Shown here in pieces: positions 41,601-53,429 of a stretch of 64,000 bases of DNA. The DNA is taken from the NCBI RefSeq assembly GCF_028583425.1, contig NC_072795.1, positions 5,603,001 through 5,667,000 of the forward strand, read 5' to 3'. The stretch comes from Eublepharis macularius. Lineage: Eukaryota; Chordata; Lepidosauria; Squamata; Eublepharidae. A program made the position numbers and the translations under genes. Every line of letters begins with the position of its first letter. Within the stretch, counting starts at the first letter, position 1. The notes beneath the pieces were generated by a model. The model worked only from the letters and a program-made list of their open reading frames with translations. It had not been told where the DNA came from and searched no databases.

Positions 41601-42404
41601 AATGGAGGTGGTTGCAAAGGAAAATGTCTATTCCTGAGTGTTTGACATATTTTGATAAAATAAGAGCGGGGGGGGGGGAGGGTAGAAGAACCAAACTGAC
41701 AGAATATGAGCCATGTGTTTATTTTGTGGCAACTCCCTCCACCTCTCCTGCCTCCCCCCCCCCCCCAGGGCACCTATTCCACTTCCAAGTGTGGCCTACA
41801 AATCCTACTTGGCGGCAGACGTTTATGCTCTGCTCCTCCGCTCCGTCAGCATGGTTTTTAAAATATTTATTGCTGTTTGATGGGAAAACATCATTTAAGC
41901 GACTTGTGATTTTTGCTTTTTTAAATTGGAATGCCAAGGAGCGGAGTGAGGAGGAGGAAAAAAATCCCAACTTTATTTTTTAAAGAACTCGCATTCAGAG
42001 CCCTACGTTGAGACGTTTGAAGGGCCGATTACTGTGGGAAGGCCTCCTTTTGTGGTGTTTAGTTTTCCCATTTCAGGGAGCTCAGGGAACGGTCATTCTT
42101 CTTCGAGTGTTTTGCAAACATTTCAGAGGACATTTTTCCAAAAGGGAAACAATATAGTAGGCCTTCACACTGTGCATGGCGGGGTATTTGTTAAAAGACA
42201 TGTGTATCCTAACCTCCCATCCCAAAGTGAATGGTCGGGGTGAATTCAGTCCAGCCGCGTGGGGCTGGGGGCTGGTAGAGGAGAGGAAGGGTGCAAATCA
42301 ACTTTTGCTGGGTCAGAAAGGACTGCTTCGGGAAGGGTATATATGGAAGGTCATTGATCCTTGCACTCCTAGATGTCCGGATGCAATCCAAAGTCTCAGT
42401 CTTG

Positions 42405-42712
42405 AAATAAACTTTATTTCATTGACTTCATTTATAGTTTGTCTTTCTCACTGAGACTTAAGGCAGATTACAAAATATTAAAAACCATTCAGTCAGACTA
42501 CAATAGAGGAGGATTACGGTGTGTGAAAACAACGCCATGTCCCTAAGGCAAGAGCTATCATAAGCAGTGCTGAAAGTGGATTACAAAGGTGCAATAAAAG
42601 CAGGATACATACAATAAATGTTCTGATACATGACAATCCTACTCTGTCCTAGACTATTCTATGATACTAATGATTCGAATCCTTTTATAAAGATGCCCTC
42701 CTTAACATTTCT
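42405..42712 (-). mobile_element. L2/CR1-like LINE 3' tail
   Basis: Antisense tail: TTTATAGTTTGTCTTTCTC, GGCAGATTACAAAATATTAA, CCTTTTATAAAGATGCCCTC; compare 8945 and 13590. Confidence 0.55.
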
Positions 42713-42870
42713 GTTTTATACTCTGCTTTTCTTTCCAATGGGAGCCTAAAACAGCTCACAATACTGTTCTCTCCTCTTGCATTTTATCCTTACAACCACC
42801 CTGCGTGGTGGGCTAGATTGAGTGTATATGATTGGCCCATGTCACCTAGCTTGCTGCACCAGTCTGTACA
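42712..42870 (-). mobile_element. SINE fragment (family 3)
   Basis: Antisense fragment: AATGGGAGCCTAAAACAGC, ATTTTATCCTTACAACCACC, GTCACCTAGCTTGCTGC. Confidence 0.5.
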
Positions 42871-42879
42871 AGTGCTAAA

Positions 42880-44300
42880 TTAAAAAAAAAAAGTGAAACC
42901 ATTTCACAGAAGAGTTCAGTTCTGTTTGCTAAAAAGCAATTATGGCCAGCGGAAACAAACAAATCTGCTTACTTGTAAAGATTAAAAGAGCAAAGACTTA
43001 CGATAAAAGAATATATGTATATAAGAATATAAGAACACCAGGGGACAAGATCCATAACTATTCCTTAGTACCCAGAATGGGTAAAAGTGGTAATACCAGC
43101 ATGGAACCAAGGCCTACAAGATATGCCTTTACCAAACTACACAACATTGTATGTTAATGGAGTGTTTAGTCCAACAAAACAATTACCCAAACGCAGACGA
43201 AGTGGATAAATCTGTGTCTTGTGAATAAGCAATTTTTTTTTAGCTGCCCAAGACTTTTGATGTGTAGTCGGCTGAAAACGTTAGCTGGGTTCGAAATCTG
43301 GAGCCTGCTGTTTCAATCTATGCCATTGTGGAATCTTTCCCAAGAAAGGAACTACTGGACTGCTCTCATTTGTGCTGCAGGTGACACCAACTTGGTAAGA
43401 GTCAGATAACCCCAGAGGCCAGTAGGGGCCCCGCTGGTCCTATAAAGCATCTTTCCTGGCTCCTCCGTCAAGCTTATTGTTACTGGGGCAGACTGTGGCA
43501 CTCTCTGACCGCTTTAAGTGCCTCTCTCAACTGCCAGCTTGCTTCCAGACCACCAGCCCATACAGATGCAGGAGCTTTGAACAACACTGGATAAAGCCAA
43601 GAACCCTTAAAGTACAGATTGTGCAGAGCTCAACAATTTCCAGAGTATCAAAATCAGCATAAAGTCGAATTCTGTTGGCTGGCCCCATTCTGTATAGATG
43701 ATATAACGGGGTTCGGGTTCTTGTCATGCAGAATTCTTGACAGCCAAAACTCTCTCCCAGGATGTACATTCTTGCATCTGAATGTGTTAGATGCTAGCAG
43801 GACATGCATCCAAAAGTTCTGTGGCACCTTGGATTCTGTCCAGTGAAGCTCCTGACAGAAAGCTTGCTGACATTCCCTTCCTTCACAGTCCCTTTTGATC
43901 CCCAAAAAGATTATTCCTGTGGTCACAAGAGCCATGTGGGTCAAGGGGCTATAACGTGGAGGGAGAAAGGATGGAACTGTCCCTTCCTCTCTCTCTGGTC
44001 AGTGGATCTACACGGATGGAAGAGGCAGGGAGAAAGATTTCACCTCCTTTCCCCCTCATTGCTGCAGCTTCTCAGCACACTGGGTCCCACAACCCAAGAA
44101 ATAGTCTTCCAGGGGTCAAAAGAGACTGGGGGCGCAGTTTGGAGAGGAACATGGGAAAAATCAGGACCCCATTGGCACTTTGGGGGATGCAAGCTCTTGC
44201 AATTATGGCTGTCCTCTTGGAGTCTCTTGTCACAGTCTTGACTTAGAGACTGTTACAGGCTGTCTGTGCCTAAGCTTGGCAGCATCTGTCACAGACGGGT
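42880..44300. other. Intron 16 sequence, no recognised element
   Basis: No repeat or exon recognised. An open frame at 43804-44241 shows no family resemblance. Confidence 0.4.
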
Positions 44301-44301
44301 A

Positions 44302-44556
44302 ATATTAATAACAACAACAACATTCAATTTATATACCGCCCTTCAGGACAACTTAACGCCCACCCAGAACAGTTTACAAAGCATGTCATTATTATCCCCA
44401 CAACAAAACACCCTATGATGTGGGCAGGGCTGAGAGAGCTCTGAGAGAGCTGTGACTGATCCAAGGTCACCCAGCTGGCTTCAAGTGGAGGAGTGGGGAA
44501 TCAAACCCGAGTCTCCAGATTAGAGTCCCCCACTCTTAACCACTACACCGAACTGG
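44302..44556 (-). mobile_element. tRNA-derived SINE (family 1)
   Basis: Antisense copy: AACAACAACA tail, ATTTATATACCGCCCTTCAG, CCACAACAAAACACCCTATG, GGGGAATCAAACCCGAGTC, CACTACACCGAACTGG. Confidence 0.85.
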
Positions 44557-45209
44557 GTATGTCTGCAAAGTGGTCATTAAATGTCTCCTTTTATCAAGGG
44601 GACAAAAATCCTTTCTTGGTTATTGTGCCTGGTGGAAGAAACTTGTTTACAGACTCTTCCGAACTCTTCATTAACAAAACACATTTCCACAAGGCTTTGA
44701 TCACTGATGTTCTCCCAGGAAAGGGAAATAGCATTTTAAGAACCTTGCTAACAAAATTACGGCATTGCAATGACGACTGCTGGTTATGGCAGGAAAGGGC
44801 AGGTTAAATAGACAGGACAGAATGTAGGAGAATTTCCGCAATATCTGTCGAGGAACCATTAGGAGGTCTTGAGAAGAAGAATTCAGGCAAGGCTTATATA
44901 TATAAGGAATATATATATGGCTGTGGCTGGAATGCTGAAGGTGGTTCATAAGGAGAGATGGGGTAGAAATATGGGAATGAAAGAAGAGACGGAGATTAGC
45001 CAATGCGGCTAAAGAGACTGGAATAAGTGACTTGTGAATGGCAGTAGAAATGTGTTTCAGAAAATGTGATGGAGCTGAGATTGTTAACTGGAGTCAAAAT
45101 TCGTACCCTGGCTTTTGGGAACATGGTAAAACTTTTGGTCAAAGGTTTAAAGACTGAAGGCCTCTGTATTAGCCCCCGTGCCAATTATGTTCCTTAAACT
45201 GCGCCCTGT

Positions 45210-45515
45210 TGTGTGTGTTTTTTAAAATAAGATTGAAGCTGTTGTAATGAGAGACAGGGCCTAGAAAGTAGTTTTCTCAAGGCTTCTGAGTTGCCCTTGG
45301 GAGTTTAGGCGCCCCCTTAATTTGCTTTTAAGAGGGGCTTCAAGAGGCCCCTCTTTTTCATCTGGCTTTCGGTATGTCGGGCTAAATGGCTTAATGTAAG
45401 ATACTGTGTCTTACTCACTTTGTGCTGCTTTTAGAAGGTTTTTAATATTTTGACTAACCGCCTTGAGCTTTAAAAGAAATACGCTGCTTATGTGGAATAA
45501 ATTTTGTTTAGCACC
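45210..45515 (+). mobile_element. LINE 3' tail
   Basis: TTTTTAATATTTTGACTAACC then CCTTGAGCTTTAAAAG and GGAATAAATTTTG resemble the end of an L2-like LINE. Confidence 0.4.
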
Positions 45516-46344
45516 GCTACTGTGTATTAAGTATTAGGAAAGATTTGTTGGGTGTGGGGGAATAACGTTACTTCCTTGTCATGGACAAATCATTACCTGG
45601 TGGGCTTTTGAATGAGAGTGACTTGGGCCTCTGCATGGTTGAATGGCCAGTTAGACCAGTCCTTCTCCAGGGAAAAGATATGACCTGCCACCACATGGAA
45701 GATCTCGTGTGGCTCTGGAACTGGGAAGCCTAGAATGTGATTGAGGTGGCTGCTCGTGAATATCCCATCGCTGGTGCTTGGACCCATTTGGCCATCAGTT
45801 AAAGAAGCTGACCTGAAGCACCAGGGGAGACTGTTAGAGTGACGCTGGAAGAAAACTCAGACAGAGTCTGGCCAACACAGACGAAACTATAATTCAACAG
45901 CAAACCAATCAGTGACTTCTGTAAAAGGATTTTATAATATTTTGCTGAATGCGAGAGTCATGTGATGTGTGGCCTTCAGCCGCTTTATGCAGACTCAGAT
46001 GCCATTCTCAAATAAAAGTGTTGTGGAAGAGTTTGTTTAATCAGGTGCTGCTCGCTGGATGGAAGGGCGCACAATTTAAAGGGGAATTTGGAGCACATGC
46101 AATAAATCTTGAGGGTTATAAAAATTACTGATGGTTAGGGTAACGTGAACGTGCATTGCTAATAGCAGGCAGAGCGTTCAACTGAGTCCTCTTAGATCCG
46201 GGTGAAATGCAGGGTCCAAACAGCATTTCTCTGGGTCTGATTGAATCATCCCTTTCCCCACACATGTGCAAATCTCATTTCACATATATAGATTCATGAG
46301 CCTATACTCTCCAGCCCTGGTAAGGTATACCTTTCTTCCTCCAC

Positions 46345-46420
46345 TGCTCCATGCAATCATAGACTTGGAAAGGACCTTAAAGACCATCTCGTCGTATGGT
46401 AGCCAGATGGATTTCTTCCA
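46345..46420. repeat. CR1/L3-type fragment
   Basis: AATCATAGACTTGGAAAGG then ACCTTAAAGACCATCTCG matches a phrase very common in CR1-type repeat ends. Confidence 0.45.
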
Positions 46421-46599
46421 GCAAACTGGACAGGGCCCCTGGCACTTACCCTTGTGTTTTGCTTTTTTCATGCCTTGCGTGTACATGCCCCCAGCCCCAA
46501 CACTGGAGCACAAGAAGCTGGGAGGGCTGGCTGCTCCCAGGGCATGTGGCAGGCCAGGCCCGTGCTGCACATCGTGTATCGTGCTGCATGATATGATGA

Positions 46600-46800
46600 G
46601 CAGGCTGGCTGCTCCGTAGGCACACAGCCAGTACCTTCCCTCCTATACTTTAAACCTCTTATTGAGAGTCTTAACCTCTGCTGCCAACAGGATCGGCTCC
46701 CTTCCCTCCCCATCCCTTTCAAATACTTAAAGAGGGTAATCATGTCTCCTCTCAGCCTTCTCTTCTCCAAACTGAACAGTCTGAAGGGCTGCTTTGCTTA
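46600..46800 (-). mobile_element. CR1-type LINE ORF2 fragment
   Basis: The minus strand translates to RRLRGDMITLFKYLKGMG, a conserved CR1 stretch just before the end of ORF2. The DNA phrase CTCAGCCTTCTCTTCTCCAA is typical. Confidence 0.7.
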
Positions 46801-46809
46801 TCCCCTGAA

Positions 46810-47700
46810 ACTCTCATTTGAAGTTGGGCAGGTGGGGACCAGGGACAGGGCTGCTTCTGCTGTGACACTCTGCGAGCGCAATAACTCCCTCAGAGATGCT
46901 CATGTGATGCCAACACTGTTTTTCTTTGATTGCTGTTATTTAAAAAAAAATTCCAGTGGTTTTTAAATGTTGGTATGGCTTTAGTGCTTCTGGTTTGTTT
47001 GAATGAATGTTGTCTTCTGTGTTTCGATGTTATGCTACCTGTTATAACTGCATTATATTTGATAAGCTCCCTAGATGGTTCTACTCAGAAGGCTGGATGA
47101 AAGTCTTCTAAATACAGTTAGGGAAGAGAGCGTCTTCTATGCCAGGGGCCGTCATCCTTGTTGAGCCTCTGGGCGTTTTTGGGATTTTGAGAACAGGTTA
47201 AGGGGCACCACAACAAAATGGCTGCCATAAGAGGGGTGGAGCCAGTCACAGACCGTTAAGCAATTCCCAACCATACATCCTTCTCTGCTGAAGGCAGCTG
47301 TTTCCAAATGGATGCTGTCTGCAAAGCACCTTATTACTCCAGTGAAGTGAAAGGAAGCCAGAATTGGCTCTGTGCTTTAGAGGAGATACACTTTGGGGTG
47401 AAGCAAGTGAGCACTAGGCACCCACCAGTGTTTTTCCAAGGTGTCCATGAGCACTATGTAGGGGGTGGCTGTTGTATGGAATAGGGGCTAGGACATGCTT
47501 ACAGCATTGCTGTCAAGCTCACGCTGGTCTGCAGCTTGGGGCAAGCTTTCTTCTGCAGAGCAAGCAGTTATTCCTGGCTTGCAGTAAGCTCATATTTCTG
47601 GTGGGAGGTGCTGATTTAAACCACACGTGGCTGCGTATTTAAGACACTTGCTTATTCTTCTGGCCCTTGAGAGCTCAAAATTACCCCCTCCACCTACTGA
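46810..47700. other. Intron 16 sequence, no recognised element
   Basis: Nothing recognised. Confidence 0.4.
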
Positions 47701-47705
47701 CATGC

Positions 47706-47955
47706 ACTTTGGTGTAGTGGTTAAGAGCACAGGACTCTAATCTGGAGAGCCGGGTTTGATTCCCCACTCCTCTGCTTGAAGCCAGCTGGGTGACCTTGGG
47801 TCAATCACAGCTCTCTTGGAGCTCTCTCAGCCCCACCCACCTCACAGGGTGTTTGTTGTTGCGGGGATAATAGTAACATACTTTGTAAACCGCTCTGAGT
47901 GGTCATCCTGAAGGGCGGCATATAAATAAAATGTTATTATTATATTATTATTATT
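47706..47955 (+). mobile_element. tRNA-derived SINE (family 1)
   Basis: TTTGGTGTAGTGGTTAAGAG, GAGCCGGGTTTGATTCCCC, GTAACATACTTTGTAAACCG, GGCGGCATATAAATAAAATG and an ATT tail. The head is cleanly conserved. Confidence 0.88.
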
Positions 47956-48059
47956 TCTTCAGTGGCATTCTCTAGCCAGCTATTTTAGCCTGATTTCGAT
48001 ATTGGATTGTGCAAGCATCTGCGGAGCCTGGGGGGAGGGGGAGGGGGTCAAATGAGAGC

Positions 48060-48540
48060 TAGTTTGGTATAGTGGTTAGAGTAAGATCTGGGAGAGCCAG
48101 GTTTGATTCCCCGCTCTGCCAGTTTTTAACCTCATATATCATCTGCCTGCCCTATCCCGTAACATCTCAAGTGAGGGGGATACTGTGAACAGCGTTCGTT
48201 ATCTTGGGTAACCCGGTTTGAACTTGATAATGTGACTGTTTTTACTTCTGTGCATTGTATTTTAAATTGATTTGTGGTTACTCTATTGCTGGAACCTGCC
48301 CTGAGCCCACTTGCAGGGCGGGTGGGTAGAAAGCAAATAATTAAAAAAAAAATCAAATAGAAGCTTGGTGGGTGACCTCGGCCCACTCGCACTCTCTCCA
48401 CCTAACCAAACTCACAGGATTGTTGTCGGGGTATAATTGAGTAGAGGGGAATAATATAAGCCACTTTGAGTCCCCATTAGGGAGAAAAGACAGATATAAA
48501 TAAAGCAAGTATAATAAAAATAAAGTTAAAAAAAGAGAAG
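48060..48540 (+). mobile_element. tRNA-derived SINE (family 3) split by a LINE tail
   Basis: Head 48060-48122 (GTTTGGTATAGTGGTTAGAG, GGTTTGATTCCCC). The body resumes at 48358 (AGAAGCTTGGTGGGTGACC, GGTATAATTGAGTAGAGG). The intervening 235 bases end CCTGAGCCCACTTGCAGGGC and an A-run, an L2/CR1-like 3' tail. Confidence 0.65.
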
Positions 48541-48704
48541 AAATTGGGTTGAGACCCAGGCCTAGTTTATAGAGTTGGCAAAAATATTCCAGATGGCGCC
48601 TGGGGCCTCCACTGACTGAATACTCTCCTGTACAAAACCAGTCCCGTCACGTAGAAAGCCAGCATGTCAGGAAGAAAGATTCTAGCTTAGCCTTGGTGGG
48701 GGGC

Positions 48705-49060
48705 TGTAGCTTAGTGGCAGAGCATCTGCTTGATGTGCAGAAGGTCCCAGGTTCAATCTGCTGCATCTCCGTTTTAAAGTAGTAAAGAGTCCAGTAGCCC
48801 CTTTAAGACTGACGAAGAGAGCTGTGGTTCTCGAAAGCTTATGCTACAATAAAGTTGGCTAGTCTTAAAGGGGCTACTGGACTCTTTGCTATTTTGCAGC
48901 TACAGACTAACATGGCTAACTCCTCTGGATCCATTTTAAAAGACTAGATAACAGGTGAGGTGAAAGACCTCCACCCTAGACCCTGGGGAGCCACTGCTAG
49001 CTTGAGTAGATAACACTGACCAAGGGCCATGTGTTCTGTTGCTTGAAATAGTATACTGTC
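48705..49060 (+). mobile_element. tRNA-derived SINE (family 5) split by a Penelope-like repeat
   Basis: Head GTAGCTTAGTGGCAGAGCAT, GAAGGTCCCAGGTTCAATC. The body resumes near 48935 (GATAACAGGTGAGGTGAAAG, CTTGAGTAGATAACACTGAC). CCGTTTTAAA and CCATTTTAAA flank the insertion. Confidence 0.75.
48779..48932. mobile_element. Penelope-like repeat, family B, palindromic, with intact hammerhead-like core
   Basis: A 27-bp perfect inverted repeat (48784-48810 and 48861-48887) encloses the core. CTGACGA 48809-48815, stem II 48817-48822 with 48827-48832 (six pairs, one G-T), loop TGTG, GAAA 48833-48836, then GCTT. The right end reads CAGACTAACATGGCTAACTC. It is inserted in a family 5 SINE. Confidence 0.8.
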
Positions 49061-49069
49061 TGTATGGAG

Positions 49070-50460
49070 GTTTTTGGAGTTTTCCACTGGGAGCACCCCA
49101 TCATATTGGCCTTCGCCAGCAGTATGAAGATGGGGAGCCCTGGCAAGATGGACCTTCCCTCTGAGAACCAGGCCAGAGGCTGTGGTTCTGGTTGCCTTCA
49201 GTCCAACACCCAAAGCTGCTCTGTATTGAATTGAATCAAAGGGTTCCTTCCCACCATTTCAGTTTGGAGCTTTCCCCTATAAGTAAACATTCATTCTGTA
49301 GGGTATCTTTCACACGTGACCTTTACTGTCTAACTTCTTTGCATTTATCTTCCTTTAATTAAACAAAGACGGTTCCTTTTCAGCCCAAAAAAGTGTGTGT
49401 GTGGCGGGGGGCAAAGTTATGATGGAGAAGTATAAACTTTTTCTCCATCCCTGTAGCTGCTGGAAGGTGGGAACCGCAAAGCCGGCGCAGCTGGAGGCGC
49501 AGCCAAGAAGGAAATTTGTGATGACAAGAAACAGTTTATTTTTTAAAAAATGTGTTTATGTTCTTTTAGGCTGACGATAACAGCTGAAACGTTTAACTTT
49601 GCAAGACTGTTCTTACTGCTTAGCTGCTGTCCCACATAACCTTCTTGGAAGTGCTAGAGCCCGTAGTCTGCTTCGCTGCTTAGGAAATTGTGGGGCTCTT
49701 TCCCGTTCTTACAATGAAGTTGCTTCTTTTCTACTGATTCAGCATATTTGGGGCAACTTAAAATAATATATTTGGGGTAAATAAAAATAAATAAATAAAC
49801 ATACCCTACACCTGAGTTTTTGGCTCTGCTTGGAAGTCAGTGGTTTCTCTCAGTTTAGCAGACTGTCCCTTAGAATCCATACTGGGTTTGAGCCAATTGC
49901 GTTTCCTAATTGCAGTGGCCAGGATCCAAGGGGCATGCCCGCCCCACCCCCATCCCTCTAGGTTGGCATTCCATGAAGCCCAAGACAGAACACGAAAGGA
50001 GGAAAAGGCACCAGCATGGAGCCACTCCAGAGCCACTCCCAAACGGTGGCAGCCCTACCAAGAAGTGTAGAGTTCTTTCTGGAGATTATCACAATTATCC
50101 GTACTGCGAACAGGATACATGGAAAGCCTGCCCACTTGTGATACTCTCTTGCCTCTTAAGCCACTAGCGGCACTTCCCTTGTACAAAGCTGAATTTCTGA
50201 CAACATTTTTACTGCGGTTGCCGTTGGGAAACATGCAAAATTCCACGGTTTTGTGGTCAGTTTTGAACTTCTTTCCTGTGTTAAAATGAAACTCCTTTTA
50301 TGAACATGGCTGCCTCCCTTGAAGCCTAGCAGACTTGCTAATAATCACCAAAAGGCTGTGGCCACTTCTGGTGCTCTGCTTGGGCAGGAGCATGGACTAA
50401 ATGTGGACTAACTTAAGTCTGACCTCAGTCTTGCTTTTGTGGGCAAAATCTATATACAGT
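49070..50460. other. Intron 16 sequence, no recognised element
   Basis: Nothing recognised on either strand. Confidence 0.4.
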
Positions 50461-50465
50461 GGAAG

Positions 50466-50680
50466 TTCGTGGTAGAAGCTGTGGCTGCGTGAGTGGAGAG
50501 AGGACCTGTTTTGCATGCAGAAGGTATCCGATTAAGTCCTTGGCCTTTCTGCTTAAAAGACCCCTGGTAGATTGGATTGTGGACAACCTTTCTTTGTCTG
50601 AGCTCTTATAGAGCTACTGTCAGTAAAAGTAAATAGTACCAGGCTAGATGTACGATTGTGTGACTCAGCGTAACGTAGAT
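50466..50680 (+). mobile_element. tRNA-derived SINE (family 5), old copy
   Basis: TTTTGCATGCAGAAGGTATC, GATTAAGTCCTTGGCC, then GACCCCTGGTAGATTGG. Many differences from 48705. Confidence 0.5.
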
Positions 50681-51328
50681 TGATACGTTCTTATCTCTGA
50701 GCATTGGATTCAGCCAGATGGTACGTCACTCCTTATAAGCCCCCAGAGGTATCTGTCTGGCTACTGTTAGAGGCAGAACGCTGAACATTGTTGGGTCTTG
50801 GTTTGATTCAGCCAGAAGATGATGTTTTTGTTAAAACCATAAAACGTATAACTCCTTTGGGTAATGTTGATGACTTATGCCAGACTCTGAATATTGCACA
50901 ACTCTTCTTTCAAGTGCAACCGTCTGGCCTGGACGGTTGCACTTGAGCTCATTTCTGGTGGTTGCTCTGCCGCATAGTCCTGGTCTTGCATTTCGTTCAT
51001 ATGCTGGTCTGCTAAGCGGTCTTCTGAAGAGGAGCAGAGGGATTATCTTGGGTATGGAAAGGTGGTTGGAGTGTGAAGTTGAACTCTAGGCTTCTGTTGT
51101 CTTGGAAGTCACTTGAGGTACTGAGCAAATGTACGTAATGGTTTTCGAATTAGAATAAACGCAGACTGGCACCCCTGATTGGTCAGAAGCACGTTCTCTC
51201 TCTCTCCCTCTGTGTGTTCATCATTTACTTATACTTTGAACCAGTTTCTCATGGCACATCTCTATCACTTGTGAATCTCCCCCCCCATCCAATAAGTATT
51301 CTCTACTGCCCTAGAGAAGATATAACAA
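50681..51328. other. Intron 16 sequence, no recognised element
   Basis: Includes a 15-base inverted repeat at about 50917-50945 (AAGTGCAACCGTC / GACGGTTGCACTT), too small to classify. Confidence 0.4.
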
Positions 51329-51592
51329 CATTAATAATAATAATAATAACATGCAATTTATATACCGCCCTTCAGGACAACTTAATGGCCACTCAGAGCG
51401 GTTTACAAAGTATGCCGTTATTATCCCCGCAACAAAACACCCTGTGAGGTGGGTGAGGCTGAGAGAGCTCTGAGAGAGCTGTGACTGACCCAAGGTCACC
51501 CAGCTGCCTTCAAGCAGAGGAGTGGGGACTCAAACCCGGCTCTCCAGATGAGAGTCCTGCGCTCATAACCACTACACCAAACTGGCTCTCAT
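51329..51592 (-). mobile_element. tRNA-derived SINE (family 1)
   Basis: Antisense copy with an ATTAATAATAATAATAATAA tail, ATACCGCCCTTCAGG, CACTCAGAGCGGTTTACAAA, GACTCAAACCCGGCTCTCC, CACTACACCAAACTGGCTC. Confidence 0.88.
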
Positions 51593-52629
51593 GTTTTCTT
51601 CCCAGCTGGATTGGTGCTTTTTTTTTAAATGGTCAACATTTGTGCTCAGCTACGAAATACAGATGCTGGAGCCCCTTCTGAAGCTTTACCAGCCTAACCT
51701 AAAATGCATTGGGTTGGATCCTGGGCATCGATTCTGGTAACAGCGGCACTTTCCCCTGGTATAAGGAACATTCCGTTGACCGAGAAGACCTCTTGCTTTA
51801 ACAGAACGCTTCTTGCACTGCAGCAGACTGCCCTTGTTAGTACAGTGGGTCTCTGCGACCCAGCCCATTATGTTCAAGCTACTGTCTTCTTCCTTTGATA
51901 AATGTAAGAGTTTTGAGGCTGCGTGTTTCTACGGCTGTCGTGCTAATTTTTTCTCTGCCAATCAATAAATTTCTAAACACCTCGGTGCCTCCATATTATC
52001 CCAAAAGGACACTTGGTTTGATGCTGTGTGGAAAGCAGCAAGACAGTCTTCCGCTGGGAATAACGGTGCAATTAAAAACCGGTTTCTCTCCCAGGCAGAA
52101 CTATAAACTTGTTTTTCTTAAGAATGGGGTTTTTTCCCAGGGAAACTTTTGTTTAAAAATTTAATTCTCTGTTAGAAAGCATTTGCCGGTCCTGCCCAAG
52201 ATGTTAGGTCTGGTCCCCATGCTCTTCAACTGCAAGTATGACAGGGAGCAGGTCTGTGCAAGGCCTCTGCCTGAGCCCTTGGAAAGCTGCTTCCAGTCAG
52301 AGGGGGAATGGATGGACACCCTCCCTGGAGGAAAGGTAGGATAAGCAATTGACAGATAAGATGCGTGGACAGTATAGCATGGTATAAGGCAGATTTGCCA
52401 TGGAATTCATCACTTGAAGTAGCCAATACTGAGCTTTGGACTACAGGCGGATGTTTTCTCAAACTTCTTGAACTCGGCTCCTCCTTACACTTCCTCTCCT
52501 TTCTAGGACCTCCCAAGCCTCCGGCAAATGTTTCTTTGGCAACTGAGCCTGACCCGGCACTTAGCAGTGTGCCATCCCCCAGCTGTACATGGCAGGCTTT
52601 AAAGTCACATCACCATGAGTTCTGCCCCT

Positions 52630-52805
52630 TTTCTCTCAAGCTACTTTTACGAGTTATTTACCGAATTTGGGGTGGCTTGGCTGAAGAGGTCAGCCATTCT
52701 TTTGGCTTTCTGCAAACTATGCAAAACTGAATTATTTAGGAGGGCTTTTTACTCTGGAAATAGGTCTTTCCTGCAAGAAATGGGTCAGAAAGATGTCTTG
52801 ATAAA
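52630..52805 (+). mobile_element. L2-like LINE 3' end, part 1
   Basis: GGTGGCTTGGCTGAAGAGG, CTTTCTGCAAACTATGCAAA, GAATTATTTAGGAGGGCTTT parallels 40975-41055. It continues at 53144 after a DNA-transposon insertion. Confidence 0.65.
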
Positions 52806-52813
52806 GGGACAGG

Positions 52814-53135
52814 CAGGGCCGGCGCCACCGTTGAGGCGGTGAGGCGGGGGCTGCGGGGCCGGAGGGGGTGCCGGGGGCGGAGGTGTGTGTCCCGTTCCGC
52901 TGCTGGCCAGCTGCCGCCCGCCACCCTGTGCCGCCACCACCGCACGCCCCCGGGCAGGCGCAGCAGCCACGGGCCAGGGACAACAGGCGGCGCACAGCGC
53001 ACGGGTGGTCTCTGCCCGCCACCCCAGCTACCCGCCGGCGGCACTGCGTGATGACGTCATCATGCAGTCCGGGTGTGCGTGCACGCGCGTGCGCAAGGCT
53101 GGCCTCCAGCGGCAGAAACCCTAGCGCCGGGGCTG
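52814..53135. mobile_element. GC-rich hAT-like element with perfect 8-bp target-site duplication
   Basis: The direct repeat GGGACAGG is at 52806-52813 and 53136-53143. Termini CAGGGCCGGCGCCA and, inverted, CAGCCCCGGCGCTA match at 11 of 14 bases. The 322-bp interior is extremely GC- and CpG-rich and contains the palindrome TGATGACGTCATCA at 53049-53062. It has no transposase. It interrupts an L2-like LINE (52630-52805 and 53144-53425). Confidence 0.88.
53049..53062. promoter_or_regulatory. Palindromic CRE/ATF site inside the hAT-like element
   Basis: TGATGACGTCATCA is a perfect 14-bp palindrome with the full TGACGTCA CRE/ATF core. Its function is unproven. It lies about 6.8 kb from the exon 59774-59974 and 3.3 kb downstream of the HTR2B stop. 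Confidence 0.4.
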
Positions 53136-53143
53136 GGGACAGG

Positions 53144-53425
53144 ACCTGTAGACTATACTACTGGGTATGATCTATAGGTGTAGATAGGCTCCTACAGAGA
53201 GTTTCCACATAATTTTCAAAGTTCACGTCAAAGTACTTAAGTTTTGTTTCTGCAGTATTTCATATATGCATTTTGGTTCTATGCTTGTTTTCAAATCTCT
53301 GTAATCCATACCCCACTGTATTATTCGTTAGACGTACCAGCCATTGTTTGTATTGACTTCTACCGTGTAATATGCCTTGAGTCTCAGAGAGAAAGGTGGA
53401 CTATAAATACCATAAATAACAAGAA
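53144..53425 (+). mobile_element. L2-like LINE 3' tail, part 2
   Basis: TACCGTGTAATATGCCTTGA then GTGGACTATAAATACC matches the tail at 41370-41425. It is continuous with 52630-52805 once the insertion is removed. Confidence 0.65.
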
Positions 53426-53429
53426 CTCC

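Noticed and set aside
51329-51360. CRISPR-like or tandem array
   Set aside because: Simple ATT/ATA SINE tail; the window is vertebrate and has no spaced direct repeats.
52732-53170. Several open frames rich in Ala, Pro, Arg and Gly
   Set aside because: They fall in the GC-rich hAT-like element and its flanks; low stop-codon density from GC content explains them.
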